Assembly (NCBI GenBank): GCA_964472315.1
Contig: CAYYJS010000033.1
Coordinates: forward strand, 1-36,234
Reading direction: 5' to 3'
Source: CAYYJS01 sp964472315
GTDB lineage: Bacteria > Verrucomicrobiota > Kiritimatiellia > UBA8416
DNA: 36,234 bases
Every line of letters starts with the position of its first letter. Within the stretch, counting starts at the first letter, position 1. Of this stretch, positions 6,832 to 15,897 are shown piece after piece. The notes under the pieces were generated by a model. That model ran no database searches, was not told the origin of the DNA, and worked only from the letters and a program-made list of their open reading frames with translations. The translations under genes and the position numbers were made by a program.

Positions 6832-8061
6832 CTAGGCGTGGAGCGGCGCTCCCTGAAAGCTCCCGAAGCACGCCGGTGGCGTCGGGCAAGGCATCCCCGC
6901 ATGGCGGACTTTGGCCTGCGCATAGACATCGAGAAGCTGCGTGTAGGTCTGCCCGGCGGCGAACATGCGGGAGACGCGGCGACTGCGAACGCCGCGAAAC
7001 CAGTCCGATTCGCCCAGCGCCGTCACCCGTCGCACGCCGTCCGCCAGGGCCGCCGCGGTCGCGGTCGCGGCCATGACGCACGGGTGCTCGCCTTCCAGCA
7101 CGTCATCGAGGCCGCCGCCTTTCACGCCCAACACGCGCGTGCCGCAGGCCTGCGCTTCAGCCGCCGTGAGACCGAATGTTTCGTTGACACCGGCGTGGAC
7201 CAGAAGGTCGGCCGCCGAGTAGATATCGGCCAGCCGGTCGGCGTCGCCGCAGTGATGCAGCCAGGAGATGTTGAACCGCGAACGGGACCGCCGTTGCGCC
7301 AGACCGCGCAGCTCGCCGTCGCCGACGATCAGCAGGTGATAGGGCACGGGATCGTCCCGTAGAAGGTCCATCATGTCACACAGGGCCGCGATGTTCTTCT
7401 CGCGCGCCAGGCGGCCGACATGAAGCAACAGCCGCGTGCCCCGCCAGAGATCGAGTTCGTCCAGAACGCGATCGCGGCTCCAGCGCGGCCGGAACACGGC
7501 GGCGTCGATGCCCAACGGATTGCGGACGACATGCGCGACCCCGATCCGCCGCAGCGTCGCCTCGAACGCATGCGTGGCGACGATCGTCGCCGACATCCGG
7601 TTGTAAAGTCCGGCCAGGTACCGTTCGGTCAGGCGCGTGGCCGGCGCGCACAGACGCCGCAGCCCGAAGCGGTCAAGGGTCCGCCCCAGGGCGCGCGGAT
7701 AGTCGGAGTGGTAGAAGGCCACGACCGGGATGTTCAGGAGGCGCCCGGCCTCGATCGCCACCCACGCGAGCCGGTACGGATCGTCGCCTTCGATCACATC
7801 CGGGCGTTCCTCGGCCAGGATGCTCAGAATGCGGCGGCGCGCCGGCATCAACCGGTAACTCCGGGATCCCGGCAGCGGCGGGCTGCGCAGTTCGTAGATG
7901 CGGCTGCGGCCTTCCGTCCGGCGCCGATCATGGCCCGCGGGCACGATCACGACGTGTTCGATATCGTCTCGTTGAGCGCAGAATGCGATCTTGTCGTTGA
8001 TATACCGCTTCACGCCTCCGCTCAAGTCGCTATGGAACTGTACCAGATCGCAGATCTTCAT
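6832..8061 (-). CDS. GT4-family glycosyltransferase
   Basis: A 409-residue GT-B-fold glycosyltransferase with no signal peptide or membrane span, so probably cytoplasmic or peripheral. The N-terminal acceptor domain begins MKICDLVQFHSDLSGGVKRY, with the glycine-rich loop typical of GT4. The donor domain carries LLHVGRLAREKN near 216 and the full EX7E motif in ETFGLTAAEAQACG near 295, followed by GVKGGGLDDVL, the usual nucleotide-sugar contacts. Upstream on the minus strand is an AAGGA-rich stretch and CAGGATGCC before the ATG, an acceptable ribosome site. It converges with the PHP-GT4 gene, which uses the same fold, so the two may act in one glycolipid or polysaccharide pathway. Donor and acceptor sugars cannot be told from the sequence. 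Confidence 0.88.
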   Translation of the reverse strand: MKICDLVQFHSDLSGGVKRYINDKIAFCAQRDDIEHVVIVPAGHDRRRTEGRSRIYELRSPPLPGSRSYRLMPARRRILSILAEERPDVIEGDDPYRLAWVAIEAGRLLNIPVVAFYHSDYPRALGRTLDRFGLRRLCAPATRLTERYLAGLYNRMSATIVATHAFEATLRRIGVAHVVRNPLGIDAAVFRPRWSRDRVLDELDLWRGTRLLLHVGRLAREKNIAALCDMMDLLRDDPVPYHLLIVGDGELRGLAQRRSRSRFNISWLHHCGDADRLADIYSAADLLVHAGVNETFGLTAAEAQACGTRVLGVKGGGLDDVLEGEHPCVMAATATAAALADGVRRVTALGESDWFRGVRSRRVSRMFAAGQTYTQLLDVYAQAKVRHAGMPCPTPPACFGSFQGAPLHA

Positions 8062-8370
8062 GGCATCCTGTTTCCTTTTTCGGAAGCAGGAGATTGCGGT
8101 CCGCGTGTTGGCGGTCTACGAGTCTTCCGCGTGTTTCATGTTAACGGCGTCGCCGGGGACAAGGCCGGCCGTGCCGCCCGCCGCGGCGACGGGACCGGGG
8201 CAAATTCGCCGTACCGGCCGTGACAATCCGGCCGCTGACGATCGCGCGCCCCGACACGCTCGCACATTCCTAACAGCCTTTTTGTACATACGCACACTGA
8301 GCGACGGAGCTTTGGACCGTCCGGCATCCATCGTTCGGCTGCCGTGACAATCCGATAGGAGAGTGGCGAT
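8062..8370. other. Divergent intergenic region with two direct repeats
   Basis: This separates the minus-strand GT4 gene from the plus-strand ankyrin gene and should hold both promoters, but no convincing -35/-10 pair was found. It contains a perfect 14-base direct repeat, GCCGTGACAATCCG (8217-8230 and 8341-8354), whose second copy ends two bases before the ankyrin ribosome site. A perfect 9-base direct repeat, CCGCGTGTT, occurs at 8101-8109 and 8127-8135. Confidence 0.5.
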
Positions 8371-9486
8371 ATGGAAACCGGAACCACGAGTCAACACCCG
8401 CGGGCCTCTGAATGCCCGAGACCGCATCCGCGCACCCGCTGGGGGAGAACCGTTCTGCTGGCAGCCATGCTGCTGGCCGTCGGCCCCGGATGTCGCGCGA
8501 CGCGACCGGTGGAGAACCCCCTGGCGCGCGCATTCTGGCAGGCGGTGATCGCCCACGATCACGAAGGCGTGCGCTTCTGCCTGAAGGCCGGGATGGACCC
8601 GAACAGCGTCAACGCGATCGGCAACAGGCCGCTGCATTTCAGCGCGCAGACTGGCGACATCGACACGATGGCGCTGCTGTTGGAAGCGGGCGCTGCACCG
8701 GACGCGCGCACGCGCGTCGGGGATACCCCGCTGAGCCTGGCGGCGGGATCCGGACATCCCGACGCCGTCCATCTCCTGCTGCGGCAGGGCGCCGCGTCTT
8801 CCGCGGAAGCGCTTCACGCGGCGGCCGGCGCGGGACAGTCGGCGATCGCGATTCTCCTGATCGAAGCCGGCGCCGACGTCAACAAGCATGCACGGGACGG
8901 CATGACGCCGCTGCACGCGGCCGTGGCGACACGGCATGCGGACACCGTGCGAACGCTGCTACAGGCCGGCGCCGACCCGCACCTCCAGGCCACCACCGGC
9001 GAGGTCCGGGTGAGCGCACTCGATGTGGCGCTGGCCATTGGCGATGCCGCCGTGCTGGAGCCGTTTCCGCCGGCGCGGCCCGCCGAACCGCCGGTGGCGG
9101 CCGGCGAACGGCCCGCACCCGCGCGCGAACCGGTATCGGCACCCGGGGGCGAACCGGCGTCGACATCCGCTCCCGTGCAGCTCGACCGCGAACAGTTCCT
9201 GCGCCATGCGGAAATCGCCCTGCGCGGTCGATATCCGGAACTCGACATGGCCGCCTTCCGGCCCGGCTATCTGATCGTCATGCAGGCGCCTGCCGACGGC
9301 GCGGTGCGCGTGGTATCGGAGTGGGTCGGAACGACCCCGCTCCGCGCCCGCAAGGGCGACGCCGAAGGCGGCGACCGGATCGAGGTTCGCAAGTTCCGCG
9401 TCCATATGGACGCATCCGGCGCCGTGCAAACCATGACCGAAGGCACGACGTGGCTCTACCGCGCCGGCAGCGAGACGGCGCCTTAG
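8371..9486 (+). CDS. Exported ankyrin-repeat protein, probable lipoprotein
   Basis: A 371-residue protein. A basic N terminus and hydrophobic core (RTVLLAAMLLAVGPGC) end at C41, a candidate lipidation site; GPGC is not a classical lipobox, so simple secretion is also possible. Residues 50-215 hold about five ankyrin repeats, seen in PLHFSAQTGDIDTMALLLEAG, TPLSLAAGSGHPDAVHLLL and TPLHAAVATRHADTVRTLL. A proline/alanine-rich linker (222-265) leads to a C-terminal strand-rich domain of about 100 residues that I do not recognise. Ankyrin repeats bind other proteins, so a periplasmic or outer-membrane scaffold is likely. The start is set by AGGAGAG at 8357-8363, seven bases before the ATG. Its stop overlaps the stop of the facing gene by four bases, with no terminator between them. 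Confidence 0.82.
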   Translation: METGTTSQHPRASECPRPHPRTRWGRTVLLAAMLLAVGPGCRATRPVENPLARAFWQAVIAHDHEGVRFCLKAGMDPNSVNAIGNRPLHFSAQTGDIDTMALLLEAGAAPDARTRVGDTPLSLAAGSGHPDAVHLLLRQGAASSAEALHAAAGAGQSAIAILLIEAGADVNKHARDGMTPLHAAVATRHADTVRTLLQAGADPHLQATTGEVRVSALDVALAIGDAAVLEPFPPARPAEPPVAAGERPAPAREPVSAPGGEPASTSAPVQLDREQFLRHAEIALRGRYPELDMAAFRPGYLIVMQAPADGAVRVVSEWVGTTPLRARKGDAEGGDRIEVRKFRVHMDASGAVQTMTEGTTWLYRAGSETAP

Positions 9487-10343
9487 AAGACCCACTGAAC
9501 GAAGGCGCTCAGGCCTTGGTGATTCTCGATGAAGTGCGCGTCGTTGTTGTCCGGGAAGACAATGACGCCGGAGTCCGTGGCCTGAAACGAGTAGAGCCAC
9601 TCGCGGTTGTACTCCAGCCCAAGGTGAATGGATCCGGTCAGCGCGAGGCTGGCGCCGAGTACGACGCTGGCGCCGTAGGCGATGGAGTATTCTTCGTCGT
9701 AGACTTCCTCGATCTTGCTGTTGTATTCGGAATCCGTCCCGGTGCGGGCCAGACCCGAGACTTCGCCAATGAGCGCACTGATCGACCCGTGGGCGATCAG
9801 GTACTCGCCGCCAAACGGGTGAATCTCGCCGAAGTACCCGGCGTTGACGAGATACCAGTTGACCGTCCCGGTCTTCTCCATCGCGGCACTCGCCTCCGCG
9901 ATCCAAATGTGTTCGTCCAGACCGATGTATCGGAACCCGGCCATCCAGCCCCAGACGGCTTTCTGATTCGACCCCGATTCCTGCCGCCAATGGGCATCGA
10001 CATCGCGCCGGTCGGTGTCGATGTCGTGGCTGCCGTCCGGTCGCTTGTCCAGCGCGTACGTGTAGTCGGTCTTCAGATACGTGACGTGCGCGGCGCCACC
10101 GCCTTTCTCCGCGATCACACGGAACCCCCAGCCGCGTCCCTCGATACTGCCCTCGCGGAAATCCGCCGAGGATTCGAAGCGGTCGTCGGCGCGCCGCTGC
10201 AGGGCGCTGTGTTCGTCCATGTAACTCTTGTGCACTGGGCCCAGACGCACATGCCAGTCTTCCGCCGGCTCCAGGCTTTCCTGCGCTCCGACGCCGCCGG
10301 CCATCGTGAACAATACCCCGAGTGTCATCCATGCGTGCTTCAT
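9483..10343 (-). CDS. Small exported beta-barrel-like outer-membrane protein
   Basis: A 286-residue protein. The start at 10343 is chosen because MKHAWMTLGVLFTMAGGVGAQ is a clean signal peptide preceded by AAGGGAAG; the frame extends further upstream but that part is non-coding in character. The mature protein has many short amphipathic strands with aromatic ends (GWMAGFRYIGL, WYLVNAGYFGE, HLGLEYNREWLYSF) and finishes AFVQWVF. The terminal phenylalanine is typical of Bam-dependent outer-membrane barrels. At about 265 mature residues, a barrel of 8-12 strands is plausible. It is the last gene of the Ton block, 91 bases after the TPR gene, so it may be co-transcribed and supply an accessory channel or anchor. 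Function unknown. Confidence 0.72.
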   Translation of the reverse strand: MKHAWMTLGVLFTMAGGVGAQESLEPAEDWHVRLGPVHKSYMDEHSALQRRADDRFESSADFREGSIEGRGWGFRVIAEKGGGAAHVTYLKTDYTYALDKRPDGSHDIDTDRRDVDAHWRQESGSNQKAVWGWMAGFRYIGLDEHIWIAEASAAMEKTGTVNWYLVNAGYFGEIHPFGGEYLIAHGSISALIGEVSGLARTGTDSEYNSKIEEVYDEEYSIAYGASVVLGASLALTGSIHLGLEYNREWLYSFQATDSGVIVFPDNNDAHFIENHQGLSAFVQWVF

Positions 10344-10434
10344 CGTTCTTCCCTTCGTGTTGGCGACGATTCCATCGGTCGTGCATCGTCCCCGTTGGTT
10401 GTTTGGATGGTGTTCCGTATTCGCGAAAGTATCG

Positions 10435-11808
10435 TTAGTTCTGGGACATCCGGGCGACGCGCTCGATTTGCTCGAGGTATTTCGCCACATCGTCGCGCGG
10501 ACGGATCTCCTGCACGCGCTTCAGCAGCGGAATCGCCTCGGTATACCGCTGGTGCCGCACGAGGCATTGCGCGTGGCGCAACGCGGCGGTCGCGGCATGC
10601 TTCTCCATGCCGGCCGCCCGTTCGAAGAGAAAGATCGCCTTCTCGACGTTGCCGGCATTTCCATAATGCTGACCGAGCAGGATCAGGGCCTCTCCGTCCA
10701 AGGGGTCCAAGGCGACGATCTCTTCCAGAATGCGGGCGTGCGCGCCGTCCGCGCCCGGCCGCGCCGACGCCAGTCGCGCCTGCAGTTTCAGGAGCCGCTT
10801 GCGGTCTTCCGGTTTCACGTTTTCGGCGAACAGCTTGCCGAAATCGCCGATCAACGCCTCGGCATCCTCGGGTGTCCCGCGCGCGACGACCGCCTCGATA
10901 CTCCGCAGAAAGCGCTCGGGCCCCTCTCCCCGCGCGAGTGCCATGGCTTCGCGATAGGCGCCCGCCGCGAGGTCGGAAAGCCCTTCGTTGATATAGATGT
11001 CGCCCAGTGTCGTCAAACTGGCGACCGTCGCCCGTCCGGACATCCGCAGGTATTCGTAGTTCGCGGCGGCCTTCATCGGCTGCTTCATCCCGAGATAGGC
11101 ATTGGCCTGGAGCAGCCAGAAGTCCGCGTTATCCGCATCGCCGGCGATCAGCCCGTCGCAAAGCGCGGCGGCTTCGCCGTGGTTCTGCTGCTTGAAGAGG
11201 CAGCGCGCCAGGCCCAGTTTCCAGTCGACCACGCCCGACTGGAGCATCATCGCGCGCCGGTAGGCGCTTTCGGCCGAGGGGAAGTTTTCGGTCATCAGGT
11301 AGGCGAAACCCAGAAGCCCGTAGGTCATGCCATCCTCCGCGCCCAGCGCGATCGCCCGCGTCAGCGGTTCGATCGCCTCGGCGAAGACGCCCTTTTTGAC
11401 AAGGGTCTGGCCCAGATTCTTATGGGCGCGCAAGAAGGACGGATGCTTCGTCACGGCCGAGCGATACCACGTCACGGCGCCGTCGACGTTGTCCTGTTGA
11501 AAGTAGAACCCGGCCAGGGTGAAATCGAAGACGGCGCTGTTGGCCGGCTTGATCGCGCGCGCCAGCATCAGGGCCGCGCGCGCCAGACCGTCCGGCGCGC
11601 TCATGACGGCCAGGATCTTCTCCATCTGCTCCTTTTCGAGCAGGGTCACGGACGGTTCGACTTCGGCGCGCACGCCGTAGCTCCCGAGAAAGTCGCGCCG
11701 GAACGCCGGATCGCGCCATACCGTCAACTGGTCTTCCTGCGCGGCCCCGGCGGCCGGCGTCCCCGCCACGGCCAGCAGCCCCAGCACCATCATGTCCGTC
11801 CGTCTCAT
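10435..11808 (-). CDS. Exported tetratricopeptide-repeat protein of the Ton cluster
   Basis: A 457-residue protein with a signal peptide (MMVLGLLAVAGTPAAGAAQ), so probably periplasmic. About eight TPR-like helical pairs fill residues 90-455, for example AVFDFTLAGFYFQQDNVDGA, LRAHKNLGQTLVKKGVFAEA and GEALILLGQHYGNAGNVEKA. TPR arrays scaffold protein complexes. It begins nine bases after tonB, with AAGGAG at a good distance from the ATG at 11808. A TPR gene following DUF3450-ttpC-exbB-exbD-tonB is, as I recall, the standard order of TonB2-type loci in Vibrio and Shewanella, where the TPR protein assists the TonB complex. The same role is inferred here. Confidence 0.85.
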   Translation of the reverse strand: MRRTDMMVLGLLAVAGTPAAGAAQEDQLTVWRDPAFRRDFLGSYGVRAEVEPSVTLLEKEQMEKILAVMSAPDGLARAALMLARAIKPANSAVFDFTLAGFYFQQDNVDGAVTWYRSAVTKHPSFLRAHKNLGQTLVKKGVFAEAIEPLTRAIALGAEDGMTYGLLGFAYLMTENFPSAESAYRRAMMLQSGVVDWKLGLARCLFKQQNHGEAAALCDGLIAGDADNADFWLLQANAYLGMKQPMKAAANYEYLRMSGRATVASLTTLGDIYINEGLSDLAAGAYREAMALARGEGPERFLRSIEAVVARGTPEDAEALIGDFGKLFAENVKPEDRKRLLKLQARLASARPGADGAHARILEEIVALDPLDGEALILLGQHYGNAGNVEKAIFLFERAAGMEKHAATAALRHAQCLVRHQRYTEAIPLLKRVQEIRPRDDVAKYLEQIERVARMSQN

Positions 11809-11817
11809 TGCATCTCC

Positions 11818-12504
11818 TTATAGTGCAAAGGTGATCGGAATACGCATCTTGAACTGCACCGGGCTGCCGTTCCGGCTTCCGGGCTCGAATCGCCAGCGGC
11901 GAATCGCGCGCATGGCCGGTCCCTCGAAGGCGGGGTGCGTCGACTTCTGGACTTTCGGGTCCATGACGCGGCCCTGCCGGTCGACGACGAACAGGATCAG
12001 CACGCTGCCCTGGATTTTCTTCTGCTTCAACTCGGCGGGGTATTCGGGCGGCGTCTGATACACCGGGCGCGGCGGCTGATCGAGATCCGTCATCGTGCAC
12101 AACGCGTCGCTTTCTTCATCCGCGACGCGTTTGTTCATGGTCGTGAACAGCTTGACCTCGAAATCGCCACCGCCGTCGCCGCCGCCCGTGCCGGGGTTGA
12201 GCGCCAGTTCGAGTTGCGACAAGTCCAGCGGTTGCGCCGTCTCGGTCAGTTCGGGCGCCGTCTCGGGTTCCGGTTCTTCCTTCTCCAACTCCTGTTCCGG
12301 CGGCGGCGGGGGCGCTTCCAGGTTGGCGCCGCTGATCGCGCGCACATCGAACTTGTCTTTTGGGGCGGTGGCGATGCTCTGCATCAGCGGCAGCAGCAGG
12401 AATACCAGCACGGTCAACACCACCGCCATCGCGAAGGCCAGGCCATGGACGGCAAGGCCCAGCAGCAAACGCGCTGCGCCGCGCCAGAAGGCGATTTGTC
12501 GCAT
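11818..12504 (-). CDS. tonB: TonB energy-transducing protein
   Basis: A 228-residue protein with classical TonB layout: a short cytoplasmic N terminus, one membrane helix (about 18-40) containing H20 in LAVHGLAFAMAV, an acidic proline-rich linker (APPPPPEQELEKEEPEPE, 64-81), and a C-terminal TonB fold (about 150-228) with YPAELKQKKIQGSVLI and RRWRFEP. The position of H20 matches the histidine essential in E. coli TonB. The linker is short, about 100 residues, as in TonB2-type proteins that need an accessory subunit to span the periplasm. The gene lies five bases after exbD with AAGGAG upstream of the ATG. Its natural partner is the receptor encoded in the same operon. Confidence 0.92.
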   Translation of the reverse strand: MRQIAFWRGAARLLLGLAVHGLAFAMAVVLTVLVFLLLPLMQSIATAPKDKFDVRAISGANLEAPPPPPEQELEKEEPEPETAPELTETAQPLDLSQLELALNPGTGGGDGGGDFEVKLFTTMNKRVADEESDALCTMTDLDQPPRPVYQTPPEYPAELKQKKIQGSVLILFVVDRQGRVMDPKVQKSTHPAFEGPAMRAIRRWRFEPGSRNGSPVQFKMRIPITFAL

Positions 12505-12509
12505 ACGCG

Positions 12510-12920
12510 CTATCGCTCCTTTCTTGTCGCGATGCTGACCTTGGTGGCCCCGCCGAGTTTCGCTTCGTCGATGACGCGCACCATGAGACCGGAGGCGACG
12601 GCCTGATCGGCCTGGACGATGACCGGCACGTTATCCTTCGCGAGCATGCGCTTGACCAGCGGGCGCACGCCTCCCACCCCGATGTCGCGCCCGCCATACA
12701 CGACCGCGCCGTCGGTGGTGATGGCCAGCAGAATGCTGTTCTTTTCGAGCTGCACGGAGGACGCCGCCTGGGGCTTGTCCACTTCCACGCCCGTCTCTTC
12801 GACGAAGGTCGTCGTCACGATGAAGAAAATCAACAAGATGAAGACGCAGTCGATCAGCGGCGAAATGTCGATGCCCGCCTCCGCCCCCTCGTCCCCGCCG
12901 AAATTCCGGAATTTGCTCAC
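12510..12920 (-). CDS. exbD: ExbD proton-channel subunit
   Basis: A 136-residue protein. The GTG at 12918-12920 is chosen: GGAGG precedes it by seven bases and its GTGA overlaps the stop of exbB by four bases. The single membrane helix (IDISPLIDCVFILLIFFIV) contains D24, equivalent to the proton-carrying aspartate of ExbD. A periplasmic domain follows, with the usual IAITTDGAVVYGG and VIVQADQAVASG patterns. ExbD inserts into the ExbB pentamer and converts the proton motive force into TonB movement. The glycine- and acid-rich N terminus (NFGGDEGAEAG) is typical of the family. Confidence 0.92.
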   Translation of the reverse strand: MSKFRNFGGDEGAEAGIDISPLIDCVFILLIFFIVTTTFVEETGVEVDKPQAASSVQLEKNSILLAITTDGAVVYGGRDIGVGGVRPLVKRMLAKDNVPVIVQADQAVASGLMVRVIDEAKLGGATKVSIATRKER

Positions 12921-13582
12921 GCGTATTCCTCCCCGGTGTTGACCGCCGCGGCGCCGCGGCGGAAGTGTTGCGTGCACAGACTTTCCAAATGCGCGGTCAG
13001 CTTTTCGAAACGGGCGTGCTGACGCGTCAGTATGGCCTGCAAGATGAGGCCGCTCAGCGCCAATACGAGGCCGGTCATGGTCGTGATCAAGGCTTCGGAA
13101 ATGCCGCCGGCGACCATCGTCATGGTCTTTTCGCCGCCGCCGCCCGTGGCCAGGGCGCCGAACGTGGCAAGCATGCCGGTCACGGTTCCCAGCAAGCCGA
13201 GCAGGGGCGCGCTACTGACGGACACCTTCATCAGCGGCATGGCGCGCGCGAACGGCGCCACCTCATCCTTCTGCAGTTCGGCGAAATAGTGCTCGGTTTC
13301 CTCCAGCGTACGGCACGCCATGGCGCCGGCGATCATCCGGCCGGCGGTGCCCCAGGGACGCCCGGGGTTCCGCCAGTAGCGCCGCCACGCACGGTTCGCT
13401 CCGGAAACCCCGCCCTTGCCGATCAGCACAACCAGCAAGCGGATCGCGATCGCGAACATGGCCAACCCGTTGACGAACAAGGCGTACATGCCCCATCCGC
13501 CCTTGTGCCAAACCTCCAACGCTTCCGGCACGAGCGGCAGGCGCGCGCCGGCGTCGAGAACGGCCTGGATGTCGGCCATCAT
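12917..13582 (-). CDS. exbB: ExbB/TolQ-family proton channel protein (short form)
   Basis: A 221-residue MotA/TolQ/ExbB protein. The ATG at 13580-13582 overlaps the upstream stop by four bases, so the long upstream extension of the frame is rejected. A first membrane helix lies at about 31-54. The conserved proton-channel block follows, with SAPLLGLLGTVTGMLATF (124-141) and GGISEALITTMTGLVLALSG (159-178), including the two threonines of the last helix. It lacks the long N-terminal region of its neighbour, so it corresponds to the standard ExbB2 of TonB2-type systems that forms the channel with ExbD. Confidence 0.92.
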   Translation of the reverse strand: MMADIQAVLDAGARLPLVPEALEVWHKGGWGMYALFVNGLAMFAIAIRLLVVLIGKGGVSGANRAWRRYWRNPGRPWGTAGRMIAGAMACRTLEETEHYFAELQKDEVAPFARAMPLMKVSVSSAPLLGLLGTVTGMLATFGALATGGGGEKTMTMVAGGISEALITTMTGLVLALSGLILQAILTRQHARFEKLTAHLESLCTQHFRRGAAAVNTGEEYA

Positions 13583-15039
13583 GCCGGAACACACCTCGAT
13601 TCGGCAGCCTCGCGCCGGCTGACCTGCTTGAGGAACGTGACGGCGGACTTCTCCATCTGGTCCGTGTAGCATTTGATCATCCACATCAGGACGGCGTGGC
13701 ACATCAGCGCGGGAATGGCGAGATACAAACCATACTCGGTCGTGATCAAAGCCTCGGAAATGCCGCCGGACAACGCCTTGACGTCGCCGGAGCCGAACAC
13801 GGTGAGCATCTTGAACGTCTGGATGATGCCCAGCACCGTTCCCAGCAACCCCATTAAGGGCGCCGACGCGGCGCTGACCGCCACGAAAGGCACCAGCCCG
13901 CGCAGGCGGAACTTGGTTTCGAGCATGATCTCGAACATCGACTCTTCGATCAGATCCCGCTTTTCGCCCAGCAGGACGCACCCGGCCAGCAGCATCCGGC
14001 CCATCGGACCGGCCAGTTGACGTCCGGCCGCGACGGCGTCTTCCCGCGACGCCCCGGCCACCGCCTCCATGAAGGCATCGAGCCGGCGTCCCGCGGGCAT
14101 CCGCGCGCGCAACATAAGCAAGCTCAACAGCTTGAAGGCGGTATAGCCCAGGCTGACGAATGCGACCGCGATGATCGGGTACATCAAGACGCCGCCTTTA
14201 ATGATGTGCTCCTTCAGCGTTTCGTGCGTTTCTTCGACTTTGCGCGCATTCCCGAAGCTGCCGTCGAAGGGCAGATCGCCGCGACCGACGGCGACGAATG
14301 CCCGCGTCAGGGCCGCAAACTCGGGATTCACGTAGGGCGCCACGGCTGGTTCCAGCGAGCCCAACCGCTGTTCGGCCACGCCCGCCACGGCGCCGTCGCC
14401 GGAGGCGAAATAGGCCACCGGCCCGAACAGGGCGAACGTGCCCTGACGCACGATGCCATCGTCGCCCGCGGCTTGCCCCGCGAAAATCGTCCCGCCCACC
14501 AAGCCCTCCAGCCGTTCCACGCTGAGTTGGACGAGTCGGAGCTGCTCCGCGAACACGCCGGCCGGACTCAAGTCGGCGCGTTCGGGCGCCAGCTTTCCGG
14601 CGTCGAGGGCCGCCGCGTACCGTCGGAGCTCGACAATGTGCAGGCGGGTCTCCAGATTGCGTATGTACTCGCTCAACAGGTTCGACAGATAGGATTTCTC
14701 CTGGTCGCGCGTCTTGATCTCCGCGCGCAGGTTGTTCATATCCAGGCTGCGCCGGTCAAGCTGCCGCTTGGTGTCGTTGTAGGCGTCGCGCGCCGTCAAC
14801 AAGTCCCGTTCCAACCGGCTGAGCTCTTCCGCCAGCGGAATCTTCTCGGCGGCGATCGCGTCGCGCACGCCGGCGAGTTCTTCCAGCGCTTCTTTCAAGC
14901 GGCGCGTCAGGTCCACCGACGGCGCGGCGGCAGCCGTTTCGGGGGCGGGGGCGGCCGTTTCCGACACGGGGGCCGCCGGTGCGGCGCCCGCCAGACACAG
15001 GCCGGCGATGAGACAACGTGCGCGTCGATCAATCGTCAT
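13579..15039 (-). CDS. TtpC-like long ExbB with periplasmic coiled-coil region
   Basis: A 486-residue protein of a size typical of TtpC, the fourth subunit of TonB2 systems. It has a signal peptide (RCLIAGLCLAGAAPAAP) and a coiled coil at about 45-130. A periplasmic domain of about 150 residues follows, then a membrane helix (GGVLMYPIIAVAFVSLGYTA) and the ExbB channel block with SAPLMGLLGTVLGIIQTF and GGISEALITTEYGLYLAIP. The ATG at 15039 is chosen because GGAGGG lies upstream and the signal peptide starts there; it overlaps the DUF3450-like gene by 11 bases and the next exbB by four. In Vibrio, TtpC is required because TonB2 alone is too short; the short linker of the TonB here fits that idea. 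Confidence 0.87.
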   Translation of the reverse strand: MTIDRRARCLIAGLCLAGAAPAAPVSETAAPAPETAAAAPSVDLTRRLKEALEELAGVRDAIAAEKIPLAEELSRLERDLLTARDAYNDTKRQLDRRSLDMNNLRAEIKTRDQEKSYLSNLLSEYIRNLETRLHIVELRRYAAALDAGKLAPERADLSPAGVFAEQLRLVQLSVERLEGLVGGTIFAGQAAGDDGIVRQGTFALFGPVAYFASGDGAVAGVAEQRLGSLEPAVAPYVNPEFAALTRAFVAVGRGDLPFDGSFGNARKVEETHETLKEHIIKGGVLMYPIIAVAFVSLGYTAFKLLSLLMLRARMPAGRRLDAFMEAVAGASREDAVAAGRQLAGPMGRMLLAGCVLLGEKRDLIEESMFEIMLETKFRLRGLVPFVAVSAASAPLMGLLGTVLGIIQTFKMLTVFGSGDVKALSGGISEALITTEYGLYLAIPALMCHAVLMWMIKCYTDQMEKSAVTFLKQVSRREAAESRCVPA

Positions 15040-15883
15040 GGCTGTCCCTCCGGGATGCGTCGTGGGTAACCGGCGTCGCCGGCGTGTCCCGCGAAACGGC
15101 GGGCGACGCGGCGGCCGGAACACGGGTTGCGACGGTGGCCGGTATCGGTACGTACACCGCCGGCGTTTCGTTTCTGCGCACGGCCATCATGTGCGCGATG
15201 TCGGCCACGCGATCGCTGCAGTCCTGCCACGCCCAGCCGTCCGCGCCGGGGATGCCGATGCCGGCGACGCCGCCGTCGCGGTTGCAGTAGTACGCCTGCC
15301 CCAACCCCATGTAGAGCACCGCGACTTCGGCCTGCGCTCCGGAAGGCAGCGCACGCACCTCGACCGTTTCCGAGGCTTCCACGGCATACTTGTTGATCTC
15401 GTTCAGGATACCGATCACGTTCTGGAAGCGCTCCGACAACGCGACCTTGGTTTCTTCCGGGTTCGGCGGCATGCGCTGGCTGAGCACGTTCACCCGCTCG
15501 CGAATGTTCGCGGGCGACCGCGTCAGCAGTCGCCGCACGCGCGCCTCCATCGCGGTCACGGCATCGCGCAACCCCGCGGTGGCCTCCTTGAGCGCATCGT
15601 TTTCGCGCTGCAACTCGGCCAGCTTCGTATCGGCATCGCCGATCTCCCCGCGCGCTTGCGCGGTCCGCTCGCGCACGGTATCGATTTCGCGCCGGACGAG
15701 ATCGATCCGATCCCGCACCGTTTCACGCGCGACGCGCCACTCCTGGCGCTCGCGCGAGATCAACTGCTTGCAGTCGACCCATTCCTCCAGCGCCATCCGG
15801 TCCGGCGGCGCGGCCGTGGCGCGTCCCGCCGCCATCAGTCCCGCGGCCACGAGCGGTATCCATGGGGTTGCTTTGTTCGTCAT
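15029..15883 (-). CDS. DUF3450-like periplasmic coiled-coil protein
   Basis: A 284-residue protein with a signal peptide (MTNKATPWIPLVAAGLMAAGRATA) and a long heptad-rich helix at about 35-115 with many R, E and L residues. A globular part follows, with VLSQRMPPNPEE, ALPSGAQAEVAVLYMGLGQAYY and an unstructured alanine/proline-rich tail. The coiled coil, then a 'YMGLGQAYY' segment, then the position in front of a ttpC-like gene all match DUF3450 proteins. GAGGAG lies upstream of the ATG, and the gene starts 14 bases after the receptor stop. The domain is the likely periplasmic partner of the coiled-coil part of the TtpC-like protein. Its biochemical function is not established. Confidence 0.8.
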   Translation of the reverse strand: MTNKATPWIPLVAAGLMAAGRATAAPPDRMALEEWVDCKQLISRERQEWRVARETVRDRIDLVRREIDTVRERTAQARGEIGDADTKLAELQRENDALKEATAGLRDAVTAMEARVRRLLTRSPANIRERVNVLSQRMPPNPEETKVALSERFQNVIGILNEINKYAVEASETVEVRALPSGAQAEVAVLYMGLGQAYYCNRDGGVAGIGIPGADGWAWQDCSDRVADIAHMMAVRRNETPAVYVPIPATVATRVPAAASPAVSRDTPATPVTHDASRRDSHDD

Positions 15884-15897
15884 GTCTTTCTCCTCGC

